Made by a program: the position numbers and the translations under genes
Shown here: piece after piece, positions 8,589 through 18,994 of the stretch
How the letters are laid out: every line of letters begins with the position of its first letter
Numbering within the stretch: position 1 is the first letter of the stretch
Assembly (NCBI RefSeq): GCF_900129635.1
Contig: NZ_FSRB01000001.1
Coordinates: 3,945,501-4,009,500 of the forward strand
Origin: Singulisphaera sp. GP187
Lineage (GTDB): Bacteria > Planctomycetota > Planctomycetia > Isosphaerales > Isosphaeraceae
Direction of reading: 5' to 3'
Length of the DNA: 64,000 bases
Notes under the pieces: generated by a model
Seen by the model: only the letters and a program-made list of their open reading frames with translations
Told to the model about the DNA's origin: nothing
Database searches by the model: none

Positions 8589-11168
8589 TTACTCCGACGC
8601 CGGCAACGACGATCGCATTCCTTGCCAGACCATCCCGGGGTGGTCGGTATACCCCTCGTCCCGGAGCTCGACGCTCTCGAGACTGGCCTCAAGGGGGTAG
8701 CAAGGTGCCTGCCAGTGGAGCGCGATCCGGCTGGCCTCGGCTTCGTCCGACGCCAGAACGCCCCAGGGAATGCGATAGCCGGTCCACTCTTCCTCACCTG
8801 CCAGGCAACCGTCGAAGTCGCGCCAACGTTCATCGAGGGGCTGAACGACCACGACTCCATAAAAGTTCAGCCCTTCGGCGGTTGGGTTCGCGCGCCGAGG
8901 TCCATCGAACAGTTCATTGGGCGCGAGCCCCGTGGCCAGAAGCCGGTTGACGAGCACTCCGCGTAACGAATCCTCTTCCGGCAAGACCTTGGCGGCATCC
9001 CAGAGGCGGCTGAAGAGGTTCACCAGGCCGGAATGCGTGAGGTAGTCGACTCCCGCGAGCCGCACCGCCATGACCTCTGTCAACTGGTTCCGGAAATCCT
9101 CCAACCGGCCGAGCAGACTCAAAGCGCAGGCTCGCAGGATCAGGACGTGAAGCACTCCGCCTTCGATCCTCCGCTCCTCCTCGACAAGCGCCGCTATCGC
9201 GTCGACGGCCCGACCAAGCCGGAGGAGGCCGCTGGCTCGATAATAGTGGCTCCAAGTCCCACCGGGCGCGACCTTCTCGAACTGGTCGAGATACGTCAGG
9301 AGGACTTCATTCTGCTCGAGCGAATGGGCGAGAAGCGCCGCTTGCCAGGCGACTTCGGGGGCGTCCGTCCCCGCGCGCAACGCCATGTCGAGAACCGCGA
9401 GGGCGTCGCGCGATCGATCCGAACGCTCGTAGATCTCGGCCAGCCAGAGCGAGGCATGGGGATTACTACGGTCGAGCCGAAGCCAGCGTGCCAGACAACG
9501 CTCCGCTTCGCTCAGCTGACCGGCCTGGCGGTAATAGATCGCGGCCCGGCCATAGTTGCGCGTGTGATTCGGGTCCAGGTCGAGGGAATGCCGAAAAAGT
9601 TGTTCGATTCGCTCCGCGTCAATCCGGTCGGCCACGGACGAATCGTCGTCGATTCTCAGCGAATGCCCAAGCGCGGCGAGTAGGTTGAGGACCACCGCCT
9701 CCCTGGGGAACGGGGACGCGATCGCCTCGGCCCAGTCCCAAACCCGCGACGCAACGGCGGGATCGTCGCAGATAAACCGAGCGAAGTGGAGCATGCGGGC
9801 AACGTCCTCCGGATGCGTGGCCACGTCCGGTCCGAAGCCGAGAAGAGCGTTGAGGCTCCTGCTTCGGACATCAGGGTCGTCCTGCTCCTGCTCCAAAGCG
9901 GCCGTGAGCGCGTCGAGCGCCTCGCCAAGTGGCGTGGGCGTCGGCGTGGGTGACTCCGGAGCCGCCGTGGCGGCTGGCTCGTCGGTCGCTATCACTGCCG
10001 GAGCCAAGTCGGTGGCCGACCCGATGGTGAGCGGACCGGCCGGGGCGATCGGCGATACCGGGATCTTGGGGTCGAGGAGCCTGGAGAGGCGGCGGAGCGT
10101 CAACCAGTCGCGTGACTCGCGGGCCTTCGACTCCAGTTGTCGCGCCAGTCCCGCCACTCGTTCCTGATCCCCCGCGAGGAGGTACGCGGCGATGAGCCGG
10201 AGCCTGACTTCGAACCATTCGACCCGACATTGACGGTCAGTCAGCCGCCGGTCCCAGGTCGTCAGCAACGAAATGGCCGCCGCCGGCTCGCCAACGAGAC
10301 AGGAGCGAAGGGCCGAAATCATCGTTTGACGGAGGTGGAGTTTGGGCCATTCGTCCGCGGGGGGGAAGTCGGTCGTCGTCTCGTCGCCTGCCACTTGCCC
10401 GCTCGGGGACGGCTCGTCCCGCCCGTTCAAGAGGCGGATCGTCTCGAGGAGTTGATGGGTTAAGAGACGCGCACTGATCGGATTGTGGTAGCTCTCGGCG
10501 AGGTCCAAGGACCGAAGCGCGGCCGCCTCGGCGGCGTCGATCCGACCCGCGATGATGAGGATGCCGGCCTCTTCGGAGGCACCGGCCCAGCGGCGGTCAA
10601 AGCCCTCGCGTTGGTTGCCGTTGACCGCCACGTGTCGGGCGTGATGGAGCGCCATCTCCAGGTCGTCGGAGGCCCGGAAGACGTCGGAGGCATATTCGCG
10701 GAAGCAGTGGATGCACTCCAGCTTGCCGGTTCGGCGGCAGACCTGGATGCCCTCGGCGATCGTGTCGTGGACTCCCTCGGAGTTGTAGCCGCGCGCGGAC
10801 GCCGTGGCATGGCCAAGACCGTCGTAGGCGCAGGACGAGACCTGGGAGACCAGCGACTCATACTCGGCGGAGTCAATGTCCGGCTGAATCTGCCGCGCGA
10901 GCTCCTCGCTCTCCAGGATCGCGATCAACTCGATGGCCGCTTCCCGGCCCGGTTCGGGGTCGAGCAGGTCCTTGGCGTGGTTCATCAACGTGTGCAGCGC
11001 CCAGACGTACGGATCGAGTCGGCGTGCGGCCTTGGCCGCGCGCTTGAGCTCGGCGGCCAGCCGGGTGGCCGTGCGATCGTGGCAGCGTGCGATCGCCTCG
11101 TGCTTGGCTCTCTCAAGGGCGGCGAGTGTGTCGGCCGGATCATCGTGAATCGGTTCGTCGGCGTTCAT
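8589..11168 (-). CDS. Large TPR-type helical repeat protein paired with Hsp90-like gene
   Basis: 859 residues from ATG 11168; the frame extends 48 codons further, but that would overlap the upstream gene and reads as Pro-rich noise. It is mostly alpha-helical repeats of TPR type, clearest around RHSLDLDPNHTRNYGRAAIY, YYRQAGQLSEAERCLARWL and WLAEIYERSDRSRDALAVLD. The last about 90 residues form a separate alpha/beta segment (NFYGVVVVQPLDERWRDFDG onward). It starts 40 bases after the Hsp90-like stop, so the two are probably co-transcribed. TPR proteins are classic Hsp90 partners in eukaryotes, so a client or adaptor role is reasonable but inferred. There is no signal peptide. Confidence 0.8.
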   Translation of the reverse strand: MNADEPIHDDPADTLAALERAKHEAIARCHDRTATRLAAELKRAAKAARRLDPYVWALHTLMNHAKDLLDPEPGREAAIELIAILESEELARQIQPDIDSAEYESLVSQVSSCAYDGLGHATASARGYNSEGVHDTIAEGIQVCRRTGKLECIHCFREYASDVFRASDDLEMALHHARHVAVNGNQREGFDRRWAGASEEAGILIIAGRIDAAEAAALRSLDLAESYHNPISARLLTHQLLETIRLLNGRDEPSPSGQVAGDETTTDFPPADEWPKLHLRQTMISALRSCLVGEPAAAISLLTTWDRRLTDRQCRVEWFEVRLRLIAAYLLAGDQERVAGLARQLESKARESRDWLTLRRLSRLLDPKIPVSPIAPAGPLTIGSATDLAPAVIATDEPAATAAPESPTPTPTPLGEALDALTAALEQEQDDPDVRSRSLNALLGFGPDVATHPEDVARMLHFARFICDDPAVASRVWDWAEAIASPFPREAVVLNLLAALGHSLRIDDDSSVADRIDAERIEQLFRHSLDLDPNHTRNYGRAAIYYRQAGQLSEAERCLARWLRLDRSNPHASLWLAEIYERSDRSRDALAVLDMALRAGTDAPEVAWQAALLAHSLEQNEVLLTYLDQFEKVAPGGTWSHYYRASGLLRLGRAVDAIAALVEEERRIEGGVLHVLILRACALSLLGRLEDFRNQLTEVMAVRLAGVDYLTHSGLVNLFSRLWDAAKVLPEEDSLRGVLVNRLLATGLAPNELFDGPRRANPTAEGLNFYGVVVVQPLDERWRDFDGCLAGEEEWTGYRIPWGVLASDEAEASRIALHWQAPCYPLEASLESVELRDEGYTDHPGMVWQGMRSSLPASE

Positions 11169-11208
11169 CGGCGAAAATCCTCGGATCGGTTCAGGACAAG
11201 TCGGCAGG

Positions 11209-13071
11209 TCAGGGCTGACGTCCCCACAAGGCGTCGGCGATCCAGTCGAGGTCGTCGGCTTGCCGCCGGAGGGTGGTCCGGGTCGGGGAAGCGCCGGCGG
11301 ACGCCAGCGCATGGCTCACCAGCAGCCGGAGCGTGCTCGCCAGGGGCGCGGACGTGGGTTGAGACAAGGCGCGGGCGACGAGTCGGTGGTCGCGGTTCAA
11401 GAGCACCTCGTTGTGTCCGACCGGGCTATTCCCGAGATGGGCGTCGATCATCCTCTGAAACCCCGAGGGGATCGCCTCGGATTTCTTCAGGTCGTCGAGG
11501 GTCTTCAGGAGCTCGGAGCGTTCGTTGAGAAAGGCCATCACCGGCCGGTCCTCGCGGAACGAGGCGGACAGGATCTTGGCGTCGGCCCCGAGGAAATCTT
11601 GCCACTCCGCCGAGACCTCTTCGAGCTCGGTCACCCCGAGAACGGCCATCGCGAATCCAGGGGAACCAGGACTGGCCAGACGCAGGTCGACCGCCTCACC
11701 CGCGCTCGTGTTGTCGGCCGTCATGGTCGCCAGCAGCGACTCCTCGAAGCTCCGCAAGGCATGAACACAGGGGACAGGATATCCGGCAAAGAGAGTATTG
11801 ACCCACCCTTCCTGACGGCGATCGGTGTTGTACCAGATGACCTGGCGCGCCTCGGCCTCGAAGAGAGGGTCGGCCTCACTCCGCTCGATGACCTGGTCGA
11901 ACGTGAGGAGGCCTTGCGAGGTGGGAAACCGATAGGTCCGGCGGAGCAAGTCGCGCAGCCGACGCTCGGTCAACGCGGCGCCGGCGAGCGTGTACCGGTG
12001 CCAGGCCAGGACCGATTCCAGCCGCGCCCTGTCTTCAAGGGCCTGGCGCTCGAGATGCTCATAGAGCAGGTCTTCAAGGGTCGCCCGCACCTGGCTGAAC
12101 GCGTCATCGCGGACAAGGTCCTCGCGGCTGAGCGTCGGGGTGCATCGGTTGACTTCGAGGACCCCTCGCAAGAAAGGAGCCCACTCGGGCAGGAGCCCTT
12201 GGATTTTCCGGGAGATCACCATCCGCCTCACGGTGGCCGTGACCACCGATTCGCCCGCGAAACCGGGCGTCCGCCGCGTCGTCACGTAGAGCGCACCGGC
12301 GATCGCCGTGGGTTGGTCGCGGCGGATCGGGATCACGTCGAGGGGCGTTTCGCCGAAGTGAGCCTCCAACTCCAGTTCGATCGCGTCGCTGTCCGGCGTC
12401 GGGTCGAACCACCCCGAGTTAATCTGGTTCGCGCGGGCGTTGGAGCCGTTCAGGTGGATCGGAATCTGAAGAAAGTCGGCATACTCCTTGATGATTGCCT
12501 CAAGGAACTCGGGCTGTTCGGCGAGCCGAGAGTGCTCGGGCTTCAGGAAGAGCGTCACCGTCGTGCCGGGTCGTTCCCTCGTGGTGTTCGACAGCTCGAT
12601 CTCACTCCCCGGTCCGGCCTCCCAGCGCACGCTCTCGCCGTCCTCGGCCTTGCGGCTCTCGACGACGACCCGGTCGGCCAGCATGAAGGCGCTGAAGAGA
12701 CCGACGCCGAACATGCCGATCAGGTTGCCGTCGGTTCCCTGGGACGCTTCGACAGGCGCCGCGGCCCCACGGCCCCGGATCAGACCCGTGATGCCGATTC
12801 CGAGGGTGCTCAGGTAGGTCTCGGCCTCCTCGGCCGAGAGCCCGATGCCGTCGTCATGGAACCGAAGGGTGTGCTCGGCCCGATCCTGCTCGATGTCGAT
12901 CCGACCTTGATAGCCAAGGTCCGACCTCCGCCGACGCACGATCGCGTCGTGGGCATTTTGGATTAATTCGCGAACCGCCGATTCGGGCCTGCTATAGAGG
13001 GCGGAGCCAAGGATCTCGATGACACCCACGATATCAACACGAAAGGGGATTGTTCGCTTCCAACTCGTCAT
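11209..13071 (-). CDS. Hsp90 (HtpG)-family GHKL ATPase
   Basis: 620 residues. ATG 13071 gives TSWKRTIPFRVDIVGVIEIL, the usual HtpG start; a longer frame to 13122 adds a non-conserved tail. The GHKL nucleotide site is intact: N-box ELIQNAHDAI (about 35-44), DDGIGL (73-78) and the lid motif GMFGVG (119-124). A middle domain with PIHLNGSNARAN and the catalytic-loop region follows. The C-terminus is divergent from E. coli HtpG and ends WGRQP, with no MEEVD-like tail. It is followed by a TPR protein. It may be a specialised bacterial Hsp90 paralogue rather than the housekeeping chaperone. Confidence 0.85.
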   Translation of the reverse strand: MTSWKRTIPFRVDIVGVIEILGSALYSRPESAVRELIQNAHDAIVRRRRSDLGYQGRIDIEQDRAEHTLRFHDDGIGLSAEEAETYLSTLGIGITGLIRGRGAAAPVEASQGTDGNLIGMFGVGLFSAFMLADRVVVESRKAEDGESVRWEAGPGSEIELSNTTRERPGTTVTLFLKPEHSRLAEQPEFLEAIIKEYADFLQIPIHLNGSNARANQINSGWFDPTPDSDAIELELEAHFGETPLDVIPIRRDQPTAIAGALYVTTRRTPGFAGESVVTATVRRMVISRKIQGLLPEWAPFLRGVLEVNRCTPTLSREDLVRDDAFSQVRATLEDLLYEHLERQALEDRARLESVLAWHRYTLAGAALTERRLRDLLRRTYRFPTSQGLLTFDQVIERSEADPLFEAEARQVIWYNTDRRQEGWVNTLFAGYPVPCVHALRSFEESLLATMTADNTSAGEAVDLRLASPGSPGFAMAVLGVTELEEVSAEWQDFLGADAKILSASFREDRPVMAFLNERSELLKTLDDLKKSEAIPSGFQRMIDAHLGNSPVGHNEVLLNRDHRLVARALSQPTSAPLASTLRLLVSHALASAGASPTRTTLRRQADDLDWIADALWGRQP

Positions 13072-13216
13072 CGCAGTCCTCAATTCCAATCCGCACGAAG
13101 CTCCGACGGCATTTCGTTTCAACGACCCAATCCAGGGCTAGAGCGGTTCCCGACCGGCTGGCGCACGGAAAAAGGGGACAGCGACTGTGTTTGTTGTCAA
13201 GGTGCGTGGTCGCAGA

Positions 13217-14395
<1,179 letters not shown>

Positions 14396-14601
14396 TCAAG
14401 GGCTCAGGGGCCGGGAGCCAGTCCCCTTTTTCCTCCGCCGTGCGCAATGCAAAGGAGAACCGCTCTAGGAAGCCTCTCGCGACTCGTTCCCACGGGGGAC
14501 CGTGGGAACGAGGGGGATTCCTCGCTCTTTGGCGGGTCGTTGTTGCGTTTCCACCAAAAGGGGAGCGGATCGCGCGCGGTCCCCTTTCTCACGTCGATTC
14601 C

Positions 14602-14624
14602 ATGGTGGGCCGTGCCCACCCTAC
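14602..14624. repeat. Short dispersed palindrome (GGTGGGCCGTGCCCACC type)
   Basis: ATGGTGGGCCGTGCCCACCC plus TAC is self-complementary around its centre. It matches the reverse complement of 24947-24969 with one mismatch. It lies in the gap before the HerA-ATPase stop. Confidence 0.6.
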
Positions 14625-14645
14625 AAGAAATCACAACATCAGATT

Positions 14646-17600
14646 TCAACCCATAGGATATTTCTTCTGAGGCTCGCCCCCCAGGGTGTGATGGGCGAGC
14701 TGGAGGATCTCATCTTCCGGGAGTTGCTCGGGGAGTACCGCGGCCAGGTCGGCTCGAAGGCTGGTGACCGCTCCGTCGCGGAGCAGGTGGAATTCGCCCG
14801 GTTCCTGGGTGGCGAGACGGTCGGTGACGTCGACGCGGCAATCGCTCAGCATCGGCTTCATCTTGGCCAGGGCGGTCGGCTCCTTGACGCGGCCGACGAA
14901 CCAGTTGCGGATGTTGTCGCGGCATTTGTAGTCGAAATCGCCCGGGCTCTGGGTGGCCAGAAACAGGCCGAGGCCGGCGGACCTGGCCCGCTTTAAGAGG
15001 TCCTCCATCGGCTCTTTTGTGGGGGGCTGGCGCGTCGCGGGAAGATAGAGGTCAGCCTCATCGAACATGAGGACCGCCTGCAACTGGCCCGAGGGGGACC
15101 GGCTCGACCAGCGGCCCATCTCGACCAGCAGTTGCGAGACCCAGAACTGGACGTCCTGGGTGGCGCCAAGGAACTTGGTGCTGATGACGCTCAGCCGGGT
15201 CTTGCCCGGGACCGCGTACCGGCCAAGCCCGAGCAGCGCCTCCGCCTCGATCGGCTCGCCCCGCGCGGCCAGGAACTCGCCCCGGGTCAAACGCAACGTC
15301 TCCAGGTCCTGAACCAGGCGTTCGAACAGCTTGATATCGAGTCGGCCGACCGCGTTCACTAGGCCGGCGTCCTTCTCGGCGATGTATTCGATCAGACCCG
15401 GCAACGAGATCGAGCCCCCCGGCTCCAACTGGGCGAGCAGGTCGATCGCGTTCGCCAGAATCGCCTGACGGGCCGGGTCGGTCCCTCGGGTGCCGTAGTT
15501 CATCATCCCCGCCAGCGCGGACGCGGCATAACGGGCGATCTGGCTCCGCTCGAACGAGCCGGACTGCCCGAGCCCGGCCGGGGCGATCGCGATCGACAAC
15601 GGGCGCCCTTTCGGATTCCCCGGCGTATAGATCGCGACCTCAACCCGGTCGCGGAGCCGCTGCCGCCGCTCGACCAAGGCTGCGTCGGCGAGCGGGCGGG
15701 ACCAGGCGGCTTCGCTCGCGTACCCGCAGAGGTCCCCCTTGCGATCGACCAAAACCGCCGGGATCCCGCGCAGCAGGAGTTGCTCGATGAGACCAAGCGC
15801 CACGGTCGTCTTGCCGCTCCCCGTCCCCCGAGGAAGGCGGCGTGACGGGTCAGCTCCGTAGCCTCCAGGGTCACCGCCCCCTTGGCCCGGTCGGTGGTCA
15901 GGCCGACGGCGATCGGCCCCAGCGGAGTCGCTTCCACGCGGGGCCTGGCGACCGATTTCGCTGAAGACGGCTCGACCGGCTTTGTTGGCTTGCCGAGAAC
16001 GGGTCTGACCTCGGACTTCGGAGTCTGAGCTGTATTGATATGATCCAGATCAAGGATCGCCCGGAGCGACTTCAGTCGGCTCAACGGTTTCTCTTCCCGG
16101 AGCCAGGCGCTGAAGGCCGGGTCTTTGTGATGGTGCTTGCGGAACTGCCGGAAGGCGGCCATCGTCCGCCAGTCGGAATCCTCGACCACGACGCGGCGGC
16201 CCCCGCGCGTGATCAGTTCGCCGATCTGCTTGGAGACGACGGCGTTCGGGTTGGCCGGAAAAGCCGTCGATCGCACGATGACCGGCTTGTTCCCTCCGGC
16301 CCGCTCGACCACCTCGGTGATCAGCCTGCCGAGGTATCCCCCCTTAGCCGTGCCGTTGCAGACGCCGACGACGAGAAGGGTCACGCTGTTATCGGCGGCA
16401 TGCGCTTCGACGGCGACGAACCGCTTGTCCGCCTCGGTCTCGAACCAGTGGCCGGTCTCAATCTCGTTCGAGCAATCTTTTATCGCCTCGGCCAGGAGTG
16501 TCGCGAGCGCGGGGTCTTCGGTCGGGGTGTCCCCGGTGAGCTCGGATCGGAAATCGTTCCAGGATTGCTCCAGGTGGGTCGTGCTGATTCGTTCCCGCTC
16601 GCGATCGGGCGGAACCGGCCGGAGGTTGTCGACGTCACCCTCGAGGTCGACGAGTTTTTCCGCGGCGATACACCGCTCGCGATACTCCTGGCAACGTTCG
16701 AGGACATCGCGGGTCCGCATGCCGGCAAGCTTCTGAAGGTAAGCCGGCGCAAATGGAAAGGTCGGCGTATCGTCCTGGAACGGGGCATCGAGCGAATCAA
16801 AGAGATACCTCAGCCGGTGGGAGACGATCTCGACGATCTCGTCCTCTTCGCGGGTCCCTTTCAGTTGGATCGGTGCGGGGTCCTTCTCGATCCGGTCGAC
16901 GAGCGACTTGGTGAGCCCCCCCTTGAGCAACGTGTAGAATTCTTCAAGACAGGAGATCACCACAATCGCCGAAGGGGTCCGGCTCACGAGGTCGCAGAGC
17001 GTGGCCATCGCCCGCCGAAACCGCACCGGGGCTTCATCAAGGTTGTAGATATCTTCAAGCTGATCGACACAGAGGATGAGTGGGACCGAGCCGACGTTGG
17101 CCATCAGCTCGCCCAGGCGCTGGATGAGCCACTGGGGGGCATCGTCGTAGTCACGCGCGACCATCCCGCCGAGGATGAAGCGGTCGTGATCCGAGAGTTT
17201 TTCGCAACGGAGGTACTTGAGGACCCGGCTCTTGACGCGTGGGTCGTTCGCCTGCAAGAAGAGCAGTGCGCGCACAAGGTCGATGTCCACGTTATTGAAC
17301 CGGTCGTCCATCACGACCTGGTCGGCCAGGGCGTCGACCAGCTTCGCCAGGCAGCCGTGATCGAGCTCGTCGTTGCGAATCTGGTCGACCCGGTCGACAG
17401 AGACCCCTTTCGGACTCTCGGCGATCATGGTCGAGAGCCGCATCAGGCCCGAGGTCTCCCCGACGCGTTGGTCGTAGGTCTGGTCGAGCGAGTCGATCAG
17501 GTTGTTCAGAACATACCGGCCGTAATGGCTCGTGGATGAGGTCATCTGCATGTAACCGCAGTAGCCCCGTCCCCCCGTGTGCGCCCAGTTGCGGAAGGCG

Positions 17601-17896
17601 CGCATCAAGTGGGTCTTGCCGCTCCCGGCCTCACCTTGAAGCAAGAGAATCCGCCCGGACGACGGTCCCGAAGCGCTCGTGGCGCGGTGGACCAGCCGCT
17701 GAAAGGTGGTGCGTGCTTCCTCGTGGATCGTCTCCACGTCGAAGGGGTCGTCCTTCCAGATGTCGCTGCGAGAGGCGATCGCGTGGAAGACCTCCGAGTG
17801 CTCGGGAGAGCAGAACGCGTTGATCCGGGCGTCGATCGGTGGTCCCATGCCAGTCTCGGGGGCTCGGGGATCGGAAGGGGTCGCCGTCTCGGGCAT
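14646..17896 (-). CDS. Dual ATPase: STAND/AAA-like N-terminus fused to HerA-type motor (frameshifted)
   Basis: One gene read in two frames. From ATG 17896 the N-terminal ATPase has Walker A GEAGSGKT (88-95) and Walker B LILCVDQLED. A linker with an alpha/beta segment (NKPVIVRSTAF) follows, then the approach to a HerA motor, LTRHAAFLGG, at about residue 690. Here one base is missing near 15822-15824: restoring it yields GGTGSGKTTVALGLIEQLLL and continues in the other frame to the stop at 14646. That part has HerA Walker B (AVLMFDEADLYLP) and sensor LFLATQSPGDFD. The corrected length is about 1083 residues. It follows the winged-helix-like gene by 21 bases. HerA-like motors pump DNA in repair and anti-phage systems. 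The frameshift may be a sequencing error or real inactivation. Confidence 0.8.
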
Positions 17897-17917
17897 CGCG
17901 GAGGTCCCTATTTTTTG

Positions 17918-18994
17918 TCAAATTCTGATGAAGTGGAAGGTGGCGCCGAGGTAAGGGACTTCCGAGAGTCGGACGTCTTCCGGGTCCATCGCCTCGACCA
18001 TGTCCGCCCGGCTCAGGTCGAGCAACCGGGCGTTGTTGGCCTCGGCAAGTCGGCGTTTGAACTCATCCGGCCCCATCGCCGCGAAGGCGGGTTGGTCCCG
18101 CAGGCCCGACCAGACGTGACCGACGAAGACCTTATCAGCGCCGAAGCGACCGGTGGGGCTCGAGCGGGCTGCCTCGACCACCCGCCGCGCGAACGCAGGC
18201 AAGTCGAGTGCGATCGTCCCTTCCTCATTCTCAGGAACGCTTGGCGGCGGCACCGGAGCTTCGAGCGGGGCCAAGGGAGCGGTCGCCAAGTCGCCGTCGA
18301 CCCAGCGGCGGATGGCGGCGAGACGGAGTTCATCCTTGCCCGATTGCCGGGCGCCGACTTCTCGGGCCAGGAGCTTGGCGACTTCTTTCCCGGGGTCGGG
18401 CTTGGGGCCGAGCTTGCCGAGGTGGCCCAGCTCACGGAGGATCAGGGCCGCTTGCACCGCCTTGACCGTGAATTTCGGCCCTGGTTCGAGGCCGAGGAGC
18501 GTCCAGGCGAGGGCGTCGAGAGCCTCTTGAATGGCGGGGTAATCGCCGAGCGGCAGGACGAACTGCGTCTTGAGGAGCACGGCCTTGAAGCCCGGTTCGC
18601 CGCCGAACCGGGTGGCGGCCGGCCCCGTCGGCGGCGTGGTGAGTCCGAGGGCGCGGGCCGCCAGGTAGGTCTTCTTGACCTTGTCCCAGGTCGTCTTGGG
18701 AGGAAGTTGGTCGAGGCCGATGACCTCGAGCGCCCGCCGGCGTCCCTCGGTCGTCAGCGTGCCACGCTCGGTCTTCCCCTTACGGACCAGGACGGCCAGG
18801 CCGGCCGCCTCGAAATCGGCGAGCGTCTGCCTAAGCTGCTCGGTCAACGCCGCGCCGGCCCAACGGTGCCCGACGAGGGGTTCGAGGGCCTTCTTGATCT
18901 CGGCGCCGGTGGCCCCCTTCTCGCCCGCGACGAGCAACCGCGCCAGGAGCAGTTGGCCGACCGGTGGGAACGCGGTCTGTTCGCTTCCGCTCAT
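17918..18994 (-). CDS. Hypothetical protein with N-terminal winged-helix-like region
   Basis: 358 residues. Its start overlaps the stop of the upstream nuclease gene (ATGA at 18991-18994), and it ends 21 bases before the ATPase gene, so the three genes form an operon. Residues about 10-90 (VGQLLLARLLVAGEKGATGA, LRQTLADFEAAGLAVLVRKG, GTLTTEGRRRALEVIGL) look like a winged helix with a wing strand. The rest is helical with a Pro/Glu linker. The C-terminal 70 residues (LPAFARRVVEAA through EVPYLGATFHFIRI) form a compact conserved-looking domain. No catalytic motif or signal peptide was seen. It may be a DNA-binding adaptor between nuclease and motor (inference). Confidence 0.75.
   Translation of the reverse strand: MSGSEQTAFPPVGQLLLARLLVAGEKGATGAEIKKALEPLVGHRWAGAALTEQLRQTLADFEAAGLAVLVRKGKTERGTLTTEGRRRALEVIGLDQLPPKTTWDKVKKTYLAARALGLTTPPTGPAATRFGGEPGFKAVLLKTQFVLPLGDYPAIQEALDALAWTLLGLEPGPKFTVKAVQAALILRELGHLGKLGPKPDPGKEVAKLLAREVGARQSGKDELRLAAIRRWVDGDLATAPLAPLEAPVPPPSVPENEEGTIALDLPAFARRVVEAARSSPTGRFGADKVFVGHVWSGLRDQPAFAAMGPDEFKRRLAEANNARLLDLSRADMVEAMDPEDVRLSEVPYLGATFHFIRI

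Noticed and set aside
8132..8950. Plus-strand ORF of 272 codons over the aldolase fragment and TPR gene end
   Set aside because: It is out of frame with the aldolase repeat and antisense to the TPR gene; composition is that of a shadow frame.
16040..17539. 499-codon plus-strand ORF opposite the ATPase
   Set aside because: Antisense shadow of a gene with clear Walker motifs; GC-rich codon bias creates long mirror frames.
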